A DNA stretch of 40,284 nucleotides, taken from contig NHFF02000005.1 of NCBI GenBank assembly GCA_002172535.2, positions 131,571 through 171,854 on the forward strand. The letters run 5' to 3'. The translations under genes were made by a program, and so were the position numbers. Of this stretch, positions 7,697 through 16,378 are shown one piece after another (the stretch's first letter is position 1; each line of letters starts with the position of its first letter). Under the pieces are notes generated by a model, which saw only the letters and a program-made list of their open reading frames with translations, was not told the DNA's origin and searched no databases. Source of the stretch: Gammaproteobacteria bacterium TMED104. Its GTDB lineage: Bacteria > Pseudomonadota > Gammaproteobacteria > Magnimaribacterales > D2472.

Positions 7697-9344
7697 TCTC
7701 AATAATCATGTTATTAGCATTCTTATCTATTAAAACATGTTTCATAACTTTACCTGAAGCATTTCTTGGCAATGGTGGATCAATAATTTCCCATGTTGAT
7801 GGTACTTTAAATTTTGCAAGATTATCTTCAAGATACTTCTCAAGCTCTGAGGTATTAACATCTGCCTTGATTCTGATGAACGCTTTAACTTGCTGACCTA
7901 AATCCTCATCAGGGATTCCAATAACTGCTGATTCAATAACCTTTGGGTGCGCATCCAGCAAGAGTTCGATTTCTTGTGGGTAAACATTTTCAGCCCCCCT
8001 TAAAATAAGATCAGTTCTCCTTGAAGAAATAAAGAAAAGACCATTCTTTCTATAGGCAAAGTCACCTGTCTTTAATGTTCTATCTTCAGTTAATGATTCA
8101 GCTGTGGCAGTTGGATTTTCGTAATATCCAAGCATAACAGATGGACTTTTTACATAAATTTCACCCTCAACATCATCATCAAGAATTAATTCTCCATTAT
8201 CATCCCTAAGCTCAACGTGAATGGTAGGCATTGGTTGGCCTGGTGAAGTTGGATTTGAATCTAATTTATCACCCCAGTTAATAATAGTTATTGCGCCTGA
8301 TTCAGTCAGTCCGTATCCGTATCCAAAATTATACTTTACGTTTGGAAAGACTATTTTTGATTTATTAATTAATTCTTCAGGAATGGGTGCTCCTCCACCC
8401 CCAACCACCAATAAACTCTCAAGTTTAGTTTTTTCTTTTTCAGCAACATTTAACACTCGTCTCAAAGCGGTCGGCACTGCTCCACCCCAAGAGGTAATGT
8501 TTGAATTTTTAATGATTTCTACAACCCTAACAGCATCAAATTTTCCGTCATATAGATAAGATGATGTTCCAGCAAAAAGAGCTGTGACAGCTCCAGCTGA
8601 TAGTCCAGAAACATGAAATAAAGGTGAGGTAATTAAACTTTTAGGTTTATTGGCTGACCAATCTGTTCCAAGTTTTGAGCTTCTTGCTGCAACAGAGGCT
8701 CCTTGCAAAAGTTGCAACATGGTATTTGAAATCATTGAACGATGAGATGTCATGACACCTTTTGGCGTACCTGTGGTACCGCTGGTATACAAAAGACAAG
8801 CACAATCGTCTTCATTAGCTTCATGAAAGTTATGATCAATATTTGGGTAATCAGTTAGAACCAGCTCCTCAAATATAGTTTGCGAATGATCATGAGATGA
8901 AAGTCTTGAGATTCTTTTTTCATCACCAACCAATAATTTAGGGGAGGCAGCATCTAGTGCCTTGATAGCTTCTTTACCATTCCACCAACCATTTAAACCA
9001 CAGGCTATAGCACCAATTGAGACAGTTGCCCAAAAAAAGATAATCCATTCAGGAGAATTAGCAGCATAGATGGCAACTCTGTCACCAGGACCGACGTTAT
9101 ATTTTGATCTTAATAAGTGAATGGCCTTTCCTACTAGTTCATAATGCTCTTTAAAAGAAATCTTTTTACCTTGATACTCTAAGTAAATAGACTCAGCATG
9201 GTGTTGTGATTGTGAAATGAATGCAGCTAAATTTCTTGGTCGATTAATAAAAACTGGAAGGGATTGACCTAATACATCTTCGTTACCAATTTTAAAGAAG
9301 TCATTCTCGTTAATTATGTTGTTGATTTCTTGATCTGTATGCAT
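7689..9344 (-). CDS. Acyl-CoA synthetase (AMP-binding, FadD-like)
   Basis: A 551-residue adenylate-forming enzyme of standard length. The motifs are in order: the phosphate loop LLYTSGTTGTPKGV (184-197), the adenine-binding YGYGLTES (342-349), the TGD aspartate (D428), the hinge region SRRTD (441-445) and the C-terminal catalytic lysine in NASGK (K532). It activates a carboxylic acid to its acyl-CoA thioester using ATP in the cytoplasm. The chain or ring type of its substrate cannot be read from sequence. It is the first gene of the minus-strand operon, so it supplies the CoA ester for the crotonases and thiolase-fold proteins downstream. The ATG at 9344 leaves only 40 bp to the divergent dehydrogenase. 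Confidence 0.9.
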   Translation of the reverse strand: MHTDQEINNIINENDFFKIGNEDVLGQSLPVFINRPRNLAAFISQSQHHAESIYLEYQGKKISFKEHYELVGKAIHLLRSKYNVGPGDRVAIYAANSPEWIIFFWATVSIGAIACGLNGWWNGKEAIKALDAASPKLLVGDEKRISRLSSHDHSQTIFEELVLTDYPNIDHNFHEANEDDCACLLYTSGTTGTPKGVMTSHRSMISNTMLQLLQGASVAARSSKLGTDWSANKPKSLITSPLFHVSGLSAGAVTALFAGTSSYLYDGKFDAVRVVEIIKNSNITSWGGAVPTALRRVLNVAEKEKTKLESLLVVGGGGAPIPEELINKSKIVFPNVKYNFGYGYGLTESGAITIINWGDKLDSNPTSPGQPMPTIHVELRDDNGELILDDDVEGEIYVKSPSVMLGYYENPTATAESLTEDRTLKTGDFAYRKNGLFFISSRRTDLILRGAENVYPQEIELLLDAHPKVIESAVIGIPDEDLGQQVKAFIRIKADVNTSELEKYLEDNLAKFKVPSTWEIIDPPLPRNASGKVMKHVLIDKNANNMIIEND

Positions 9345-9384
9345 ATGGAAATGTTATTATAGTCAATGTTTAAGGGGAGTCATT

Positions 9385-10140
9385 ATGAAAGATCATTTAG
9401 TTGCATTGGTCACGGGCGGAGCATCCGGTATTGGTCTAGCAACAGTTGAAAGATTTACATCTGAGGGTTACAAAGTTGCTGTATTTGATGCAAATGAATC
9501 AGCTAAAGAAGTCATAAAAAATAGCCTTAAGTCAGAAGATAATGATGTTTTTATTTATGAGGTAGATGTCACTAATCATGATTCAATACTTGATGGATTT
9601 AAAAGATTAGCAAAAGACAATCTTACTCCATCAGTTTTACTAAATTCAGCTGGCATAAGTCCTCCTCTCAATCCACTGCATAAGTATGAAATTGATGATT
9701 GGAATAAGTGTGTAAGCATTAATCTTAATGGTACTTTTATGGTGACAAGAGAATTCATTAATTCATACATTGAAAATAAACATTCTAAGGGCTCAATAAT
9801 AAATATTTCATCGATTATGGGATCAAGAGCTAGTGCCGCTCAAGCCGTTTACAGTGCCACAAAACATGGTGTTGTTGGATTGGCCAAATCAGTTGCACAA
9901 GACTATGCTCATTTAAATCTCAGAGCTAATGCCATTGGTCCAGGCGTTATAGAGACTCCCATGACAAACGATGTACTGGTCGATGAAAATGTTAAAAATC
10001 ATCTGCTTACGCGCATACCTTTAAAACGTGTTGCTCAGGCCTCAGAGGTTGCAAGCTTAGTATATTTTTTAGCCACAGATGAATCCTCATACATAACAGG
10101 AACCTATATCCCTATCGATGGTGGATACCTCAGCTCCTAA
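9385..10140 (+). CDS. Short-chain dehydrogenase/reductase (SDR)
   Basis: A 251-residue classical SDR. The nucleotide-binding motif TGGASGIG is at 10-17, the structural NSAG is at 87-90, the catalytic serine lies in NISS (140-143), and YSATK gives Y156 and K160. The acidic residue after beta-2 (VFDA, D35) points to NAD(H) over NADP(H). It probably oxidises a hydroxyacyl-CoA or a ring hydroxyl in the adjacent pathway. A clear ribosome-binding site, AGGGGAG, ends 5 bases before the ATG. It is divergent from the synthetase and overlaps the next SDR gene by 23 bp. Confidence 0.9.
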   Translation: MKDHLVALVTGGASGIGLATVERFTSEGYKVAVFDANESAKEVIKNSLKSEDNDVFIYEVDVTNHDSILDGFKRLAKDNLTPSVLLNSAGISPPLNPLHKYEIDDWNKCVSINLNGTFMVTREFINSYIENKHSKGSIINISSIMGSRASAAQAVYSATKHGVVGLAKSVAQDYAHLNLRANAIGPGVIETPMTNDVLVDENVKNHLLTRIPLKRVAQASEVASLVYFLATDESSYITGTYIPIDGGYLSS

Positions 10141-10936
10141 TTCCGTCTCACTAATTACTGGTGCTGCGAGTGGGATTGGCAGGCATCTTGCAATTCATGC
10201 ATCGAATCTTGGACACAATGTAGTTCTAATCGATCTTGATGCAAATGGATTGGATGAAACAAAAAAATTATGTTCCAAAGCAGAAACATTTAGTATTGAT
10301 GTTGGTAATTACGAGCAAATAGTCGAAGTTAAAGAATCTTTAGATGAGAAAAATATTAATGTTAATTATCTATTTAATAATGCTGGTATTTTTATTGAAG
10401 GAAGATCGTGGAAAACCAGTTATGAAATGTGGAATAAAATTATATCTACTAATCTATTAGGCATAACGAATGTACTTAATGTTTTTCTAGATCAAATGCT
10501 TAAAACTGACACCAAAGGTCACATTGTTAATACTGCATCAATGGCTGGAGTAATTGTTGGTGGTTTTTTAGCTCCATACACTGCAACAAAACATGCGGTA
10601 GTCGGTCTTTCAAGGAGTCTCCATGAAGAACTCAAAGAAACAAATGCAAACATCAGTGTTTCTGTTTTATGTCCTGGAGTTGTCCAAAGTCAAATAATTG
10701 AAAATGAAAGGCCTTTACTTGGAATAAATCAGGATTATTTGGACGAAGATGAAAATGCCAAACTCATGAAAACTATGTTAGCTGAAGGCGTTAAGAATGG
10801 TCTTGAGCCTAGTTTGGTTGCAGATCGTGTTTTTGCAGCGATTGATAAAGAAGAGTTTTGGATTTTTACACATCAAGAATTTGCTGACACTTACAAGCAG
10901 TATTCTCAGGAAATCTTAGATTCAATGAACTCTTAA
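10118..10936 (+). CDS. Short-chain dehydrogenase/reductase (SDR)
   Basis: A 272-residue SDR with TGAASGIG at 14-21, NNAG at 87-90, the catalytic serine near 141 (NTAS) and YTATK (Y154, K158). The acidic D39/D41 region after beta-2 suggests NAD(H). It has a longer C-terminal part than the first SDR, as in the subgroup that acts on hydroxysteroids and other bulky alcohols, but specificity cannot be fixed. The ATG at 10118 lies inside the end of the upstream SDR, so translation is probably coupled. Its stop abuts the stop of the convergent phytase gene with no gap, and no terminator hairpin is visible there. Confidence 0.87.
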   Translation: MVDTSAPNSVSLITGAASGIGRHLAIHASNLGHNVVLIDLDANGLDETKKLCSKAETFSIDVGNYEQIVEVKESLDEKNINVNYLFNNAGIFIEGRSWKTSYEMWNKIISTNLLGITNVLNVFLDQMLKTDTKGHIVNTASMAGVIVGGFLAPYTATKHAVVGLSRSLHEELKETNANISVSVLCPGVVQSQIIENERPLLGINQDYLDEDENAKLMKTMLAEGVKNGLEPSLVADRVFAAIDKEEFWIFTHQEFADTYKQYSQEILDSMNS

Positions 10937-12046
10937 TTAAAACTCAATCTGATCTAAAACATCCTTAAAGGAAATATATTTAAAGTTTTGATTGAAGAGC
11001 CTTCCTTTTTGATCGGTATTGAATCCGTCCTGGGCAACCATCATTCCCTTAGGATATCCTGGTAATGGTATTGCGGTCACATCAATACCATCGGTATCTC
11101 TCACTTCATCAATGCCTTTTGCACCAAGAATCATGAATGTTCCTATATATGCATATGGAGCTTCTCTGTTGTAAAGATTAAAACTTGAGTTTCCTTGAGA
11201 AGACACCACTAGAAATCCACTTTTATTTGAAGTCTTATAAATGGAAATACCTTCAGGATCACCAACTAGGTTACCACTTCGAGAATCAACATCTTTGAGA
11301 TATTTAAAGCCATCAATAGAAAAAGCTTTAAGTATGCCTTTGTCGCCTTCACGAGATATAAAAATAGTTTCATTTTCGTCATCATAAAAACAACCTTCGG
11401 CTTCATTACCCTGTACAAGATCACCCGCTTCAAATTGAGTAATATCAATTTCATCAGTTATTATTAATTTTTCAAGGTTCCATTTTTGTACTTTTTTACC
11501 CTCTTCCTCAGTAATGACTGCACTCACACCATCTATTGTAAGACCCATGCATACACCATAAACATTCATACCTGTTTTTATTTGGTGATAGGTGGTTGAT
11601 TTAGAAAATGCATTATTTGGGTTTTTTTTGAAATATTGATAAAGATTATTTTGATCAAATATCCAATAATCAATTGTGCTCATTGATCTATTTGAAGCGA
11701 CAATATGAAGTTGATTATTGTGATACCGTAGATCAATATTATTTATTCTTCCTAGCGCAGAATAACTGAGTTGGTTGCCCCTCAAATCATATACATAAAT
11801 ACCAGATTTCTTATCAGTTCCAAAGATAAGAGATTTTTTTGGATCAGTACTATTGATCCATATAGCGGGATCATCAGCTGCATCATTTTTCGAAATAACT
11901 GGAGGCGTTTCTTGTTTTGGGAAAACAATTATCGGAGAATCAGAATAAGCAAGTGCAGAAAAGAAAATAGCCAGTAAAATACTGGCTATTTTAAGAATAG
12001 ATTGATTAATTGTTGTAAGTAAAACCAACTGCAAATGTCGTACCAT
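10937..12046 (-). CDS. Secreted beta-propeller phytase (3-phytase family)
   Basis: A beta-propeller (BPP) phytase. The calcium- and phosphate-binding signatures are recognisable: DAADDPAIW (residues 55-63 from the chosen start), GTDKKSGIYVYDLRG, NVYGVCMGL, AEGCFYDDENETIFISRE, DPEGISIY and DTDGIDVT. These enzymes release phosphate from calcium-phytate outside the cytoplasm. A signal peptide is evident (hydrophobic SILLAIFFSALA, cleavage near ALAYS-D). The start is uncertain: I chose ATG at 12046, which overlaps the receptor gene's end by 41 bp; TTG at 12028 would give a shorter n-region. BPP genes are often found beside TonB-receptor genes in aquatic bacteria, as here, so uptake of a phytate product or complex by that receptor is likely. 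Confidence 0.85.
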   Translation of the reverse strand: MVRHLQLVLLTTINQSILKIASILLAIFFSALAYSDSPIIVFPKQETPPVISKNDAADDPAIWINSTDPKKSLIFGTDKKSGIYVYDLRGNQLSYSALGRINNIDLRYHNNQLHIVASNRSMSTIDYWIFDQNNLYQYFKKNPNNAFSKSTTYHQIKTGMNVYGVCMGLTIDGVSAVITEEEGKKVQKWNLEKLIITDEIDITQFEAGDLVQGNEAEGCFYDDENETIFISREGDKGILKAFSIDGFKYLKDVDSRSGNLVGDPEGISIYKTSNKSGFLVVSSQGNSSFNLYNREAPYAYIGTFMILGAKGIDEVRDTDGIDVTAIPLPGYPKGMMVAQDGFNTDQKGRLFNQNFKYISFKDVLDQIEF

Positions 12047-14537
12047 ATTCATCATATTGTGAAAGACGATCATTATAACCCCAGTAATAATATTCGGGTC
12101 TGTCTTCCATATTAATAATTTCGAACTTAAGTCTAAAATTATCATTAACTGCATAGGTTGCTTTTAAATCCCATTGTTTATGGGCTGCAACGAATCGTGA
12201 ATTTTCTAAAGAAACAGTATCAATATCATCTTCCTCATCTGCAAGCCAATCCAAATAATCACTCCTAGAATTCATTGAAAGTCTTATATCAAACCTTCCT
12301 TTATCGTAACCAATAGAGAGATTTTCTTGACGGTCAGATAATTTTCTAAAAGGCGTTGTAAATGTTTGGTTATCTTCAAAGACGAACGTGCTATCACCGT
12401 CAGTGAAAGTTAAATTCATGGCAACAAATAGCCCATCGAAGGGAGCTGGTAAGAACTCAAAATCTTGCTGAAAATTGATTTCGTAACCTGTTATCAGCGA
12501 GCTATCAGCATTTACCCAAGTCTCAACACCATCATTAAAAGAAATACCATTAATAGTTGCTGAGGATTGAATAGTTTTGTAAATAGCGTTATCAATATCT
12601 TTCATAAAGGCTCCAATACTTACAAAAGATAAATTATCGCCATAATATTCCCAAGAAAGATCAAAATTGTTTGACTCATAAGGGTCTAAATTTGGGTTAC
12701 CATACTTTCCAGAAATATCATCACCATTGATTTCTAGCTCAAGAACAGGGGCAGTTGCGTTAAATGATGGTCTTGATAATGATCTAGATAATGCGGTTCG
12801 AAAAATTACTTTGTCATTTACAAAGTGTTTATAGTTCAAACTTGGTGCTATGAAAGTATGATCACTTGATGCATCTGTTGCATTACCGTCCTGATCAAAC
12901 GCATTTGAATCCATGCTCATGTTTTCAACTCTTACTCCATAAGCAAGAACACCGTCTTCAAACTCGGTGGTAATCATGCCATAGATGGCAAAAATATCTT
13001 CTTGAGTTTTATAATCCTCTAAGTAAGTTTCAGTTCCATCGAGTGACAACGATGATGTTTGATTCTGAAGAGCATAAACAAGGCTTGGGTCAGCTTGTTG
13101 ACTGAACTTCTGACCTGCAAATGGCCATATTAATGTTTGTGGATTAAAGTCGGCCATTGTTCTATCGTCTTCATAGAAAGCTTTATTTTTATCAACATCC
13201 ACTTCTCTTGATCTATATTTGAGACCATATTTAACTCTGGATTGATAGCCTCCAATAACAGCATCTTTTGAAAAATCAAGCTTGAATGCTACTTCAGAAT
13301 CCTCAATAACAGAATCCTCAACTTCGAGCTCTTTAAAGCTAAGGTTTGAAGGCGAGTAAAGTTGAGGGTAAAACGATATAAGTGCTGGTTTTCTAGGATT
13401 ATTAAGATTGACAAGTCCAACTGCTCCATTAGCAGGTGGCGATGTTAAATCAATACATTCATTTTCACCAACCTCAATATCACACCTGAAAGTAACATCA
13501 GCATTATCTGAGTCATCTTCTTCAGCGAATGAATAACTTAGTTGAAACTCAGTGTCCCAACCATTAAAAATTGTCTCGCCTCCAAAATTCAAGGCTGAAA
13601 TTGTTCTTGTTTCTTCACGAACTCTTGTTTCAGCATCATGCCTAACTCTATCAGTAAGCATTTGATCAATAGTAGTTGTACCAACAGCCCCTAACTTACC
13701 GTACTCATCCTTCCAGCGTAATTCATCATCAGTATACTCATTATGAAAAGCACTAAGATAAATAGTGGTAACCTCATCAATTAAAAAATTAGCATCATAG
13801 GTAAGTCCTAATCTCTCTCGAGTAAGATCATAGTATCTCATTTCCCAGTCATCATTCATTTCTTTCAGGCCATTGCTATTGGTTTCCCAGCCATAACCTG
13901 TTTCATTGTTAAAAGATACAATGTGTTTACTTGAATAAGTAAAACCAAGTACGTGTGCAAATGTATCAGTTACTTTATCTCCATAGGTAAGTGCAAACCT
14001 AGGATTATCTTCTGTTTTGGCTTGTTCGTTATACTGAGTATCTAATTTAATTTTTATTAACCTTTTATCAAGGTCTGTTGGTCTTTTAGTTTTGAAGTCT
14101 ATACGTCCTCCAATTGAATCAGCATCTTGATCTGGAGTTAAACTTTTAGAAACCTCAATGGAATCCAATAATTCAGTTGGTAAACCATCTAGTAGCACAC
14201 TCCGATTACCTTCAGGAGCTGGCATCAATGCACCATTAATAGCAATACTATTTAAATCTGAACTTAAGCCTCTAATAGAAACATATCTGCCCTCTCCTTG
14301 ATCATTTTCAACTGAAATACCTGAAAGCCTTCTAATGGCCTCTGCAGCTGTTGTATCAGGAAAATCTCCAAGTGCATCTGAGTCAACAATTGAAACTATT
14401 TTATCTGACTCTCTTTGTTTATCGACAGCTGATATAAGACTTGCTTTAGTTCCTATAACTACAACCTCTTCGATGGACTGTTCATCTTGAGAAAAGAGAG
14501 ATAGAGGCAATAAAAGTAAAAAAATAAAAAGGTGCAT
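12006..14537 (-). CDS. TonB-dependent outer-membrane receptor, phytase-linked
   Basis: An 843-residue TonB-dependent receptor. It has a short signal peptide (cleavage near residue 17), a TonB-box-like EEVVV (23-27), and a plug domain with RLSGISVENDQGEGRYVSIRGL-type sequence (about 69-150). The long beta-barrel ends in alternating aromatic strands (FAVGFTYNN). Barrel loops are rich in Asp and Glu. Such receptors use the proton motive force through TonB to import scarce ligands. Its operon partner is a phytase, so inositol phosphates or a phosphate-bearing chelate are candidate ligands. A ribosome-binding site AGGAG lies 5 bases before the ATG. A TetR-type regulator is divergent, with operator-like repeats between. 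Confidence 0.9.
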   Translation of the reverse strand: MHLFIFLLLLPLSLFSQDEQSIEEVVVIGTKASLISAVDKQRESDKIVSIVDSDALGDFPDTTAAEAIRRLSGISVENDQGEGRYVSIRGLSSDLNSIAINGALMPAPEGNRSVLLDGLPTELLDSIEVSKSLTPDQDADSIGGRIDFKTKRPTDLDKRLIKIKLDTQYNEQAKTEDNPRFALTYGDKVTDTFAHVLGFTYSSKHIVSFNNETGYGWETNSNGLKEMNDDWEMRYYDLTRERLGLTYDANFLIDEVTTIYLSAFHNEYTDDELRWKDEYGKLGAVGTTTIDQMLTDRVRHDAETRVREETRTISALNFGGETIFNGWDTEFQLSYSFAEEDDSDNADVTFRCDIEVGENECIDLTSPPANGAVGLVNLNNPRKPALISFYPQLYSPSNLSFKELEVEDSVIEDSEVAFKLDFSKDAVIGGYQSRVKYGLKYRSREVDVDKNKAFYEDDRTMADFNPQTLIWPFAGQKFSQQADPSLVYALQNQTSSLSLDGTETYLEDYKTQEDIFAIYGMITTEFEDGVLAYGVRVENMSMDSNAFDQDGNATDASSDHTFIAPSLNYKHFVNDKVIFRTALSRSLSRPSFNATAPVLELEINGDDISGKYGNPNLDPYESNNFDLSWEYYGDNLSFVSIGAFMKDIDNAIYKTIQSSATINGISFNDGVETWVNADSSLITGYEINFQQDFEFLPAPFDGLFVAMNLTFTDGDSTFVFEDNQTFTTPFRKLSDRQENLSIGYDKGRFDIRLSMNSRSDYLDWLADEEDDIDTVSLENSRFVAAHKQWDLKATYAVNDNFRLKFEIINMEDRPEYYYWGYNDRLSQYDEYGTTFAVGFTYNN

Positions 14538-14568
14538 GAAAACTCCTAGAAAATTATGAATTTAATTT

Positions 14569-14597
14569 AATTCTCAAATGTGTCAGAAGCATGTCAA
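14569..14597 (-). promoter_or_regulatory. Possible promoter of the TonB receptor-phytase operon
   Basis: On the minus strand a perfect TTGACA (14597-14592) is followed after 17 bases by AGAATT (14574-14569), a weak -10 match. A start site about 20-25 bases before the receptor ATG would result. The -35 lies inside the palindrome described in the next entry, which suits repression by the divergent TetR-like protein. Confidence 0.3.
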
Positions 14598-14608
14598 TAT
14601 TCCGACAT
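14580..14608. promoter_or_regulatory. Operator-like or Pho-box-like repeats between the receptor and the TetR gene
   Basis: Three TGTCA-like units follow one another at exact 11-bp steps on the plus strand: GTGTCAG (14580-14586), ATGTCAA (14591-14597) and CCGACAT (14602-14608). This is the spacing of the enterobacterial Pho box (CTGTCAT repeats every 11 bp), reading toward the TetR gene. The last two units also form an inverted repeat, ATGTC-N8-GACAT, which could be a TetR operator. The sequence supports both readings and cannot separate them. Confidence 0.4.
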
Positions 14609-14680
14609 AAATAAAAATTATTAATGCATTGATTTATTTGTAAATTTGAATTAATTTCAACATTTGTCGATAATTAAACT

Positions 14681-15265
14681 GTGTCAATCATTTATAAACA
14701 GCAAAGAAGCCTAAACAGGGTTAATAAAATTCTAGACACTGCTCATGATGTTTTGATGGATGGAGAAATTAATGATCTTTCAATCGCTAATTTAACTAAG
14801 GTAGCTGACCTCAAGAGGACATCTACATATAAATTTTTTCCTCATCCAGACGACATAAAAACTGCTCTTATTGAGAGATATATCAATGAGCTCAAAGCAA
14901 AACTAGAAAACTTTAATGTAAGCTCTTCAGAGCATCACCAAACGCTTAAAGAGCTTATTAACGAAATATATTTGTATTTTAAAGAAAATACATCGGCTCA
15001 AAAAATTATATTAGCAAACACGGTTAACCCCCCTGTTGACACTACTGAGCTGCAAGCCCTTTCCAATCTGTTAGTCAATAAAATAGAAGCTGCTGATAAA
15101 CTTCCAAACATGTTTAACAAAGAGGGAGTTTTTTTAGTAATTACCCAGATCATTATTTCTGTGTTGTCCCTCAACCTAAAGGAAAACAACGAACTAAATG
15201 AAATTGGAACAAATGAGGCATTGAGAGCCTCTTATGCGTACCTGCTTAGTTGTACAACAAAGTAA
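14681..15265 (+). CDS. TetR-family-like transcriptional regulator
   Basis: 194 residues. The N-terminal 65 residues fit the TetR DNA-binding domain: a first helix KILDTAHDVLMDG, then a helix-turn-helix at about 34-53 (SIANLTKVADLKRTSTYKFF), then a helix entering the ligand domain. The remaining 125 residues are helical and ligand-specific, without a recognisable subfamily. The start is GTG at 14681, the first codon in frame, with no strong Shine-Dalgarno sequence. The gene is divergent from the TonB receptor-phytase operon, so local repression of that operon is the simplest guess. The arsenate-related genes lie 83 bp downstream and could also be targets. Confidence 0.75.
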   Translation: MSIIYKQQRSLNRVNKILDTAHDVLMDGEINDLSIANLTKVADLKRTSTYKFFPHPDDIKTALIERYINELKAKLENFNVSSSEHHQTLKELINEIYLYFKENTSAQKIILANTVNPPVDTTELQALSNLLVNKIEAADKLPNMFNKEGVFLVITQIIISVLSLNLKENNELNEIGTNEALRASYAYLLSCTTK

Positions 15266-15348
15266 TCATCGCATGCTAATATTTTTTAAAAACCTACAGA
15301 TTTTAAATTAGTAAGCTTTTTTTTGGAATTATCTTTAAAATCTAGTTA

Positions 15349-15723
15349 ATGAAAAAGATCCTATTTGTTTGTGTCGAAAATTCATGCAGAAGTCAAATTG
15401 CAGAGGCAATTACAAACACACTTTATTCAAAAAAATTTCAGGCATGGTCTGCTGGGTCTGCTCCGTCTAATCAAGTTAATCCAAAGGCTTTAAAATCGCT
15501 TGAAGAATTGGGAATAATTCATAATGGAAATCCTCAAGCAATTTCAGATTTTTTTGGATATAAATTTGATTACATTATTGGAATGGGGTGTGGAGATGCA
15601 TGCCCTATAGTCGATGGTGCTAAAAATTTAGAGTGGAATATTCCTGACCCAAAAGATCTTAAGATGAAAGATTTTAATGAGGTAAGAGATTTAATTCATG
15701 AACAGATAAGAGGGCTGGATTAG
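15349..15723 (+). CDS. arsC: Arsenate reductase, low-molecular-weight phosphatase family (ArsC-like)
   Basis: A 124-residue protein of the LMW protein tyrosine phosphatase fold. The P-loop is C8-V-E-N-S-C13-R-S, the general-acid aspartate lies in IPDP (D100), and GCGDACP (80-86) supplies further redox cysteines (C81, C85). This matches thiol-dependent arsenate reductases rather than plain tyrosine phosphatases. It would reduce arsenate to arsenite in the cytoplasm, using thioredoxin or another thiol as electron donor. The next gene, 4 bp downstream, encodes a channel suited to arsenite exit. Arsenate enters through phosphate transporters, which explains its place among phosphate genes. No ArsR-type regulator is seen. 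Confidence 0.82.
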   Translation: MKKILFVCVENSCRSQIAEAITNTLYSKKFQAWSAGSAPSNQVNPKALKSLEELGIIHNGNPQAISDFFGYKFDYIIGMGCGDACPIVDGAKNLEWNIPDPKDLKMKDFNEVRDLIHEQIRGLD

Positions 15724-15727
15724 TTAG

Positions 15728-16366
15728 ATGCAAAAGTATTTAGTTGAGTTTCTTGGAACAGGTGTTCTGTTTTGTGCAGTGGTGGGCTCAGGTATTATGG
15801 GTTTTAACTTGTCACCAGATAATGAGGGAGTGATCTTAATAGCAAATACTATAGCTACATCATTTGCGCTATATTTCTTGATATCTACTTTTCAAGAATA
15901 TGGTAATGCACATTTTAATCCAGCTGTTTCAATGGTTGCGTTTTTAAAAAAAGAAATAACAATTTCTGAATTGATTTCCTACGGAATTTTGCAATGTGCA
16001 GGGGCAATTCTTGGTGTTATTTTTGCAAACTACATGTTTGGATTAGAGTTAATTGATTTCGCTACCAATCAAAGAGGTGGTACAAATATTTATATTAGCG
16101 AAGTATTTGCCACCGTAGGTTTAGTGATGATTATTTATCTCTCTAAAAAAGAGAATGTTGCTATGTCAGTTGCTGCATTCATTGGCGGAGCTTACTGGTT
16201 TACCTCCTCAACGTCCTTTGCAAATCCAGCTGCATCCATATCAAGGGCTTTTTCAGATTCTTTTGCTGGAATAAGTCCTGACTATATACTTCCATTTGTA
16301 ATAGCGCAGTTATTTGGGGGGCTAATAGCGTTTTTAATCTTGAAGCTTTTTAAGGGTGATAACTGA
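15728..16366 (+). CDS. Aquaporin/glycerol-facilitator family channel, likely arsenite exit (AqpS-like)
   Basis: A 212-residue MIP-family protein with six hydrophobic helices and both pore motifs: HFNPAVS (NPA at 64-66) and FANPAAS (NPA at 166-168). The arginine usually found in the selectivity filter just after the second NPA is replaced by Ala, with Arg five residues on (R173). MIP proteins linked to arsC (for example AqpS in Sinorhizobium) let arsenite leave the cell by diffusion. The gene lies 4 bp after arsC, so the two form an operon. Transport of glycerol, water or another small solute remains possible. The stop is 12 bp from that of a convergent gene. Confidence 0.82.
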   Translation: MQKYLVEFLGTGVLFCAVVGSGIMGFNLSPDNEGVILIANTIATSFALYFLISTFQEYGNAHFNPAVSMVAFLKKEITISELISYGILQCAGAILGVIFANYMFGLELIDFATNQRGGTNIYISEVFATVGLVMIIYLSKKENVAMSVAAFIGGAYWFTSSTSFANPAASISRAFSDSFAGISPDYILPFVIAQLFGGLIAFLILKLFKGDN

Positions 16367-16378
16367 TTTAGCTATTTC

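Noticed and set aside
8221-8559. 112-codon plus-strand frame opposite the acyl-CoA synthetase gene
   Set aside because: It is antisense to a clearly conserved part of the synthetase, including the YGLTES motif, and its product has no recognisable features.
9325-9385. sigma-70-like promoter (TATTAT at 9355-9360) for the first SDR gene
   Set aside because: No convincing -35 at the right distance; the ribosome site is clear but the promoter is not.
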